Of a DNA stretch of 64,000 nt, positions 61,200-64,000 are shown one piece after another. Each line of letters opens with the position of its first letter. Positions within the stretch are counted from its first letter, which is position 1. The translations under genes were made by a program, and so were the position numbers. The notes beneath the pieces are model-generated. The model was not told where the DNA came from. It did no database searches and worked only from the letters and a program-made list of their open reading frames with translations. The DNA is taken from contig CM049307.1 in NCBI GenBank assembly GCA_026874595.1, forward strand, positions 51,397,370 to 51,461,369, in the 5' to 3' direction. The stretch comes from Sipunculus nudus. Taxonomy: Eukaryota > Annelida > Sipuncula > Golfingiida > Sipunculidae.

Positions 61200-62288
61200 C
61201 AGGGGCGTAGCCAGGATTAAGGGAGGGGATGGGGCCATCATCAGTGGCGGATCAAGAAATTAGAAAACGGTGGGGGGGGGGGCGCTTTTATGCATGTATG
61301 GGTAATATGAAAACGGTTACATATCCAATTATATATATATATATGTATATTATTATTATTATTATTATAATTTTTACTATACTTTATTTATTTAAGTATA
61401 AATAAAATATATATATTTTTATTTTCAGTTATGAACCATGGTAAAATAAAGGCTAGTTACGTGTACATAGGGAAGGTACGGGAGGGGGTTTCCCCCTCAC
61501 ATATTGGGAAATTTTTGAATATACAATGTAAAGAGGACATTTTGAGGCAATTTTCACAAAAAAAATGAGGATTTCCTATTCCTGAAAAACTGTTCCCTTA
61601 TGTCTTTGCGTTATGTTGTCAAACTGTAGAGAGGTTCAATATATAATATATTTATATTCCTTCAATATTAGGATGTAAAATTTCAATCGTTTTCAAACTA
61701 GTCAATGGCGCAAAAGCGCAATCACGTTTGTAACTATCAAAATATTCTTTTACATGTAATGCTCGTGTTGAAAAAAAACTGATAAGCTGAATTATTATGT
61801 AAAACTTCACATTTTACCGGTTTCCGCAGTCTCGACAGCACGCAGGACTCCTAAGAGCTCAAATCAGATCACGAGTTTGAGTACCCGTATCACCAGAGGA
61901 GTCGTAAGATTGTTTACGGTCGACCCCAACCAGAGCCCGCGGTGCTCGATCGATCTGCATTTTTTCTGCAGCTGTTCATAAATATCCTTATACTCAACTA
62001 AGCAATTGTACCTTCAGATATCTTACAAGTCTAATTGTTTATTAATAATAAGAAATATGAAAACGAAAATTTTTCACGAAAATCGGAAATAAGATAAAAC
62101 GGGGGGCCGCGCGCCGAAGGCGCCCCCTTTGAATCCGTTACTGATAGCATATATCCGCCCCTTATTTAATACATATATATAAATATATTTGTATTAGATT
62201 AAGGACGGCTAGTACTTGATGCGACAGGGGCGGCGGGGGGGGGGGGGGGGGGGGAAGCCCCCTGCGCCCCCCCCCGGCTAGACCCCTG
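61200..62288. mobile_element. Outer DNA element with CAGGGG...TAGCC ends (about 1.1 kb)
   Basis: Left end CAGGGGCGTAGCCAGGATT. Right end reversed CAGGGGTCTAGCCGGGG. A poly-G run (62235-62254) lies just inside the right end. It encloses a second inverted-repeat pair (61242-62143), so one element has inserted in another, or the two are arms of one compound element. No transposase recognised. Confidence 0.5.
61242..62143. mobile_element. Inner DNA element with CAGTGGCGGATC ends (about 0.9 kb)
   Basis: Left CAGTGGCGGATCAAGAAATT, right reversed CAGTAACGGATTCAAAGGGG, each followed inward by a G-rich GGGGGCGC block. Related to the ends of the MITE at 21029. Confidence 0.48.
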
Positions 62289-62431
62289 GTACGGTCTCAA
62301 TTTATCACGTCTAAAATGTGAACAGTAGTGTTCGTTGAATCATTTTTATTTTTTTAATAAGTCAGTGACCTGTTTGTAGCCGTACATGCATAGCCGTACT
62401 CATAAAAGCTTACCAAGCTGACTATGCTTAA

Positions 62432-62434
<3 letters not shown>

Positions 62435-62494
<60 letters not shown>

Positions 62495-62543
62495 CAATAT
62501 ATATATATATTTACAATATATATTTATTTACAATATATATATA
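62435..62543. repeat. (TA)n microsatellite with TTTACAATATATA units
   Basis: About 57 bases of TA, then three spaced copies of TTTACAATATATAT. Confidence 0.92.
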
Positions 62544-62924
62544 AACAATTGATGTTTTGATTTCAGTGTTTACTTCCGTAACTGTATTTTTTTCTACTTC
62601 TGTCTGTTGTTGATATGTGTACATGCTATTTTATTTATGTCCTTCTGGGTATGTAAATATATGGTGGTAGTGTGTTGAAATCATTTTGGACGTTGTGCGT
62701 GGTCTACATTGAGACCTGTGAAGTAAGTGCAAAAGGTTCGACGGATTCAATAGGAAGGATGTTATCGTGATGTGCATTGTTTCTGACTTTTAAGCTAGAA
62801 CTTACAAAGCGAGTGGGTTTTGTATTGGTATTTAAAACCTTTTACAAAAATTGCGGAACGACTGCCTCAGGCTAATCAGAAGATCCTCATGTGGGCTTGG
62901 CTTACCCTAATGTAGCCTGACAAC

Positions 62925-63482
62925 CCGACTAAATAGGCAATCGGATAATTGGGCTGGTAAGCCTACTCGCGTCATGATACCAGTAATATGGAGGAATGTA
63001 TCGCCGTGGTCTTGCATCTGGTTGCATTCATAATGTGGTAAACAGCCCGCAATCGCAATATTATGCTTAGAATGGTGAATAAACACAAAAGTATATATGT
63101 GAGCTCGCAACACAAACTGAAACACCGTCTCCATGGACACGGGTCATTTCCTGTGTCGCCTGAAAGTTGCCTGCGTCCTGTAACCCGTGCGAGCCATGCT
63201 TGTGTTCATGCGGTCATAAATTCAACAAACATGCCGAGGGGTTTACCAAAGTGCTGGCTTAAACTGGAACTTTTCTCGCTCATATTTGGTATTATTAAAA
63301 AGTACACAAAAAATGCTAACGGATAGTTTGGTTTATGTTGATTGTCAGCGCACCTGTAGCCCATGAAGGTTGGTCAGAAATGACGAAAATATTTGCATCT
63401 TCATAAGGCCTTATAATTCGATCTTCAGACGTAGATGTCATGAAACTCTGGCGCCAGTAATCTGGTCGTAATGCCAGAGGGT
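62925..63482 (+). repeat. Dispersed repeat family A, copy 3
   Basis: The uninterrupted match to the inverse of 24925-26095. It includes GACAACCCGACTAAATAGGC at the start and GGCGCCAGTAATCTGGTCGT at the end, and serves as the empty-site reference for the MITE at 24968. It has no tRNA-like head, so it is 5'-truncated or the head of copy 2 is unrelated. Confidence 0.8.
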
Positions 63483-64000
63483 CAATATCACGCTAAACCT
63501 AATGATGCGCCAGGGAGAGGTTTATAATGCTTTTGTGGTTTATCATAAGGTCTATTCTATCCGCATCAGCCACTGTATATATATTCGTTTGTGTGTAAGC
63601 GCGCATGTAAACATTGAAGGCTGTTCCAGCCATAATTGTTTATCAACTTGGTCATGTCTTCTTTGCAAACATAACACTTCTCAAAGGGGTTTATGGCCCT
63701 TTGTCCAGCTGGACTTCACACCCTCTTTATCAGCAAATTCACACCTGGAACTGACTCGCCCGGAGCTCCTTTAGAATTGTGCAGGCCCTGGAACTGGGAA
63801 GTATATGGCTCGTTCGTGAATGTGTAAAGATAGTGGAAAAAATCAAAAGTGTATCAAATGTTTTTTTGCGTCGATCCAACCTAGTCTTGTAAATAACTTC
63901 AGAAATAATTCTAAATATCTTGTTTCATTGAAGAAACATTTAAACGACAGGAAATCTGATTTCCCTGTTTCTTATGTCTACGAGCTTTGCTATTAAATAA

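Larger units (their letters stand above)
34902..64000. other. 29-kb downstream region without a supportable gene
   Basis: Contains the transposon relics and repeats listed below. Stretches where I see nothing beyond AT-rich sequence: 36360-37140, 38520-40150, 41410-41885, 45425-48950, 50470-53300, 53660-57780, 58315-61195 and 63485-64000, apart from small repeats noted separately. Confidence 0.6.

Overview
This is a stretch of animal (metazoan) nuclear DNA: large introns, spliced genes with GT-AG junctions, very many (TA)n tracts, poly-C/poly-G runs, and dispersed transposon remnants. The one clear host gene is a rhabdomeric (Gq/melanopsin-type) opsin. The opsin type and the repeat style suggest a mollusc, perhaps a bivalve; that is inference, not proof. 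There are no operons, CRISPR arrays, rRNA genes or intact tRNA genes.

Layout. 1-4491: upstream flank or 5' intron of the opsin, with two tandem repeats nearby and a (GGACTC)n-rich dispersed repeat. 4494-34901: opsin gene on the + strand in three coding exons (4494-4648, 32989-33122, 33931-34901) that join in frame to 419 residues. Intron 1 is 28.3 kb. It holds (a) a putative 7.8-kb CACTA-like element (9316-17101) whose minus strand carries a four-exon frame for an unrecognised 110-residue protein, (b) a possible ~2-kb inverted-repeat element (17.5-19.5 kb), (c) a frameshifted coding relic at 19.6-19.9 kb, (d) a PIF/Harbinger-like MITE inserted in an older repeat (24.9-26.1 kb), and (e) a tRNA-derived SINE (about 32.0-32.27 kb). 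Intron 2 is a CT/TGTC microsatellite.

34.9-64 kb: no gene that I can support. It contains a miniature LTR retrotransposon (35876-36290) with tRNA-like pol III boxes inside one LTR and a tRNA-Pro-like primer site; three solo LTRs of a second family (41.9, 44.3 and 57.8 kb); two small TA-flanked MITEs (45.2 and 53.5 kb); nested TIR elements at 61.2-62.3 kb; two further copies of the repeat that hosts the 25-kb MITE (37.6 and 62.9 kb); and two tRNA-like SINE heads.

The opsin is the only part with an assured cellular role: light detection, probably through Gq. It departs from the family at two positions that bear on G-protein coupling (DRH for DRY, HPS for HPK). The two candidates for something undescribed are the TRIM with a pol III-like LTR and the spliced small gene inside the CACTA-like element.
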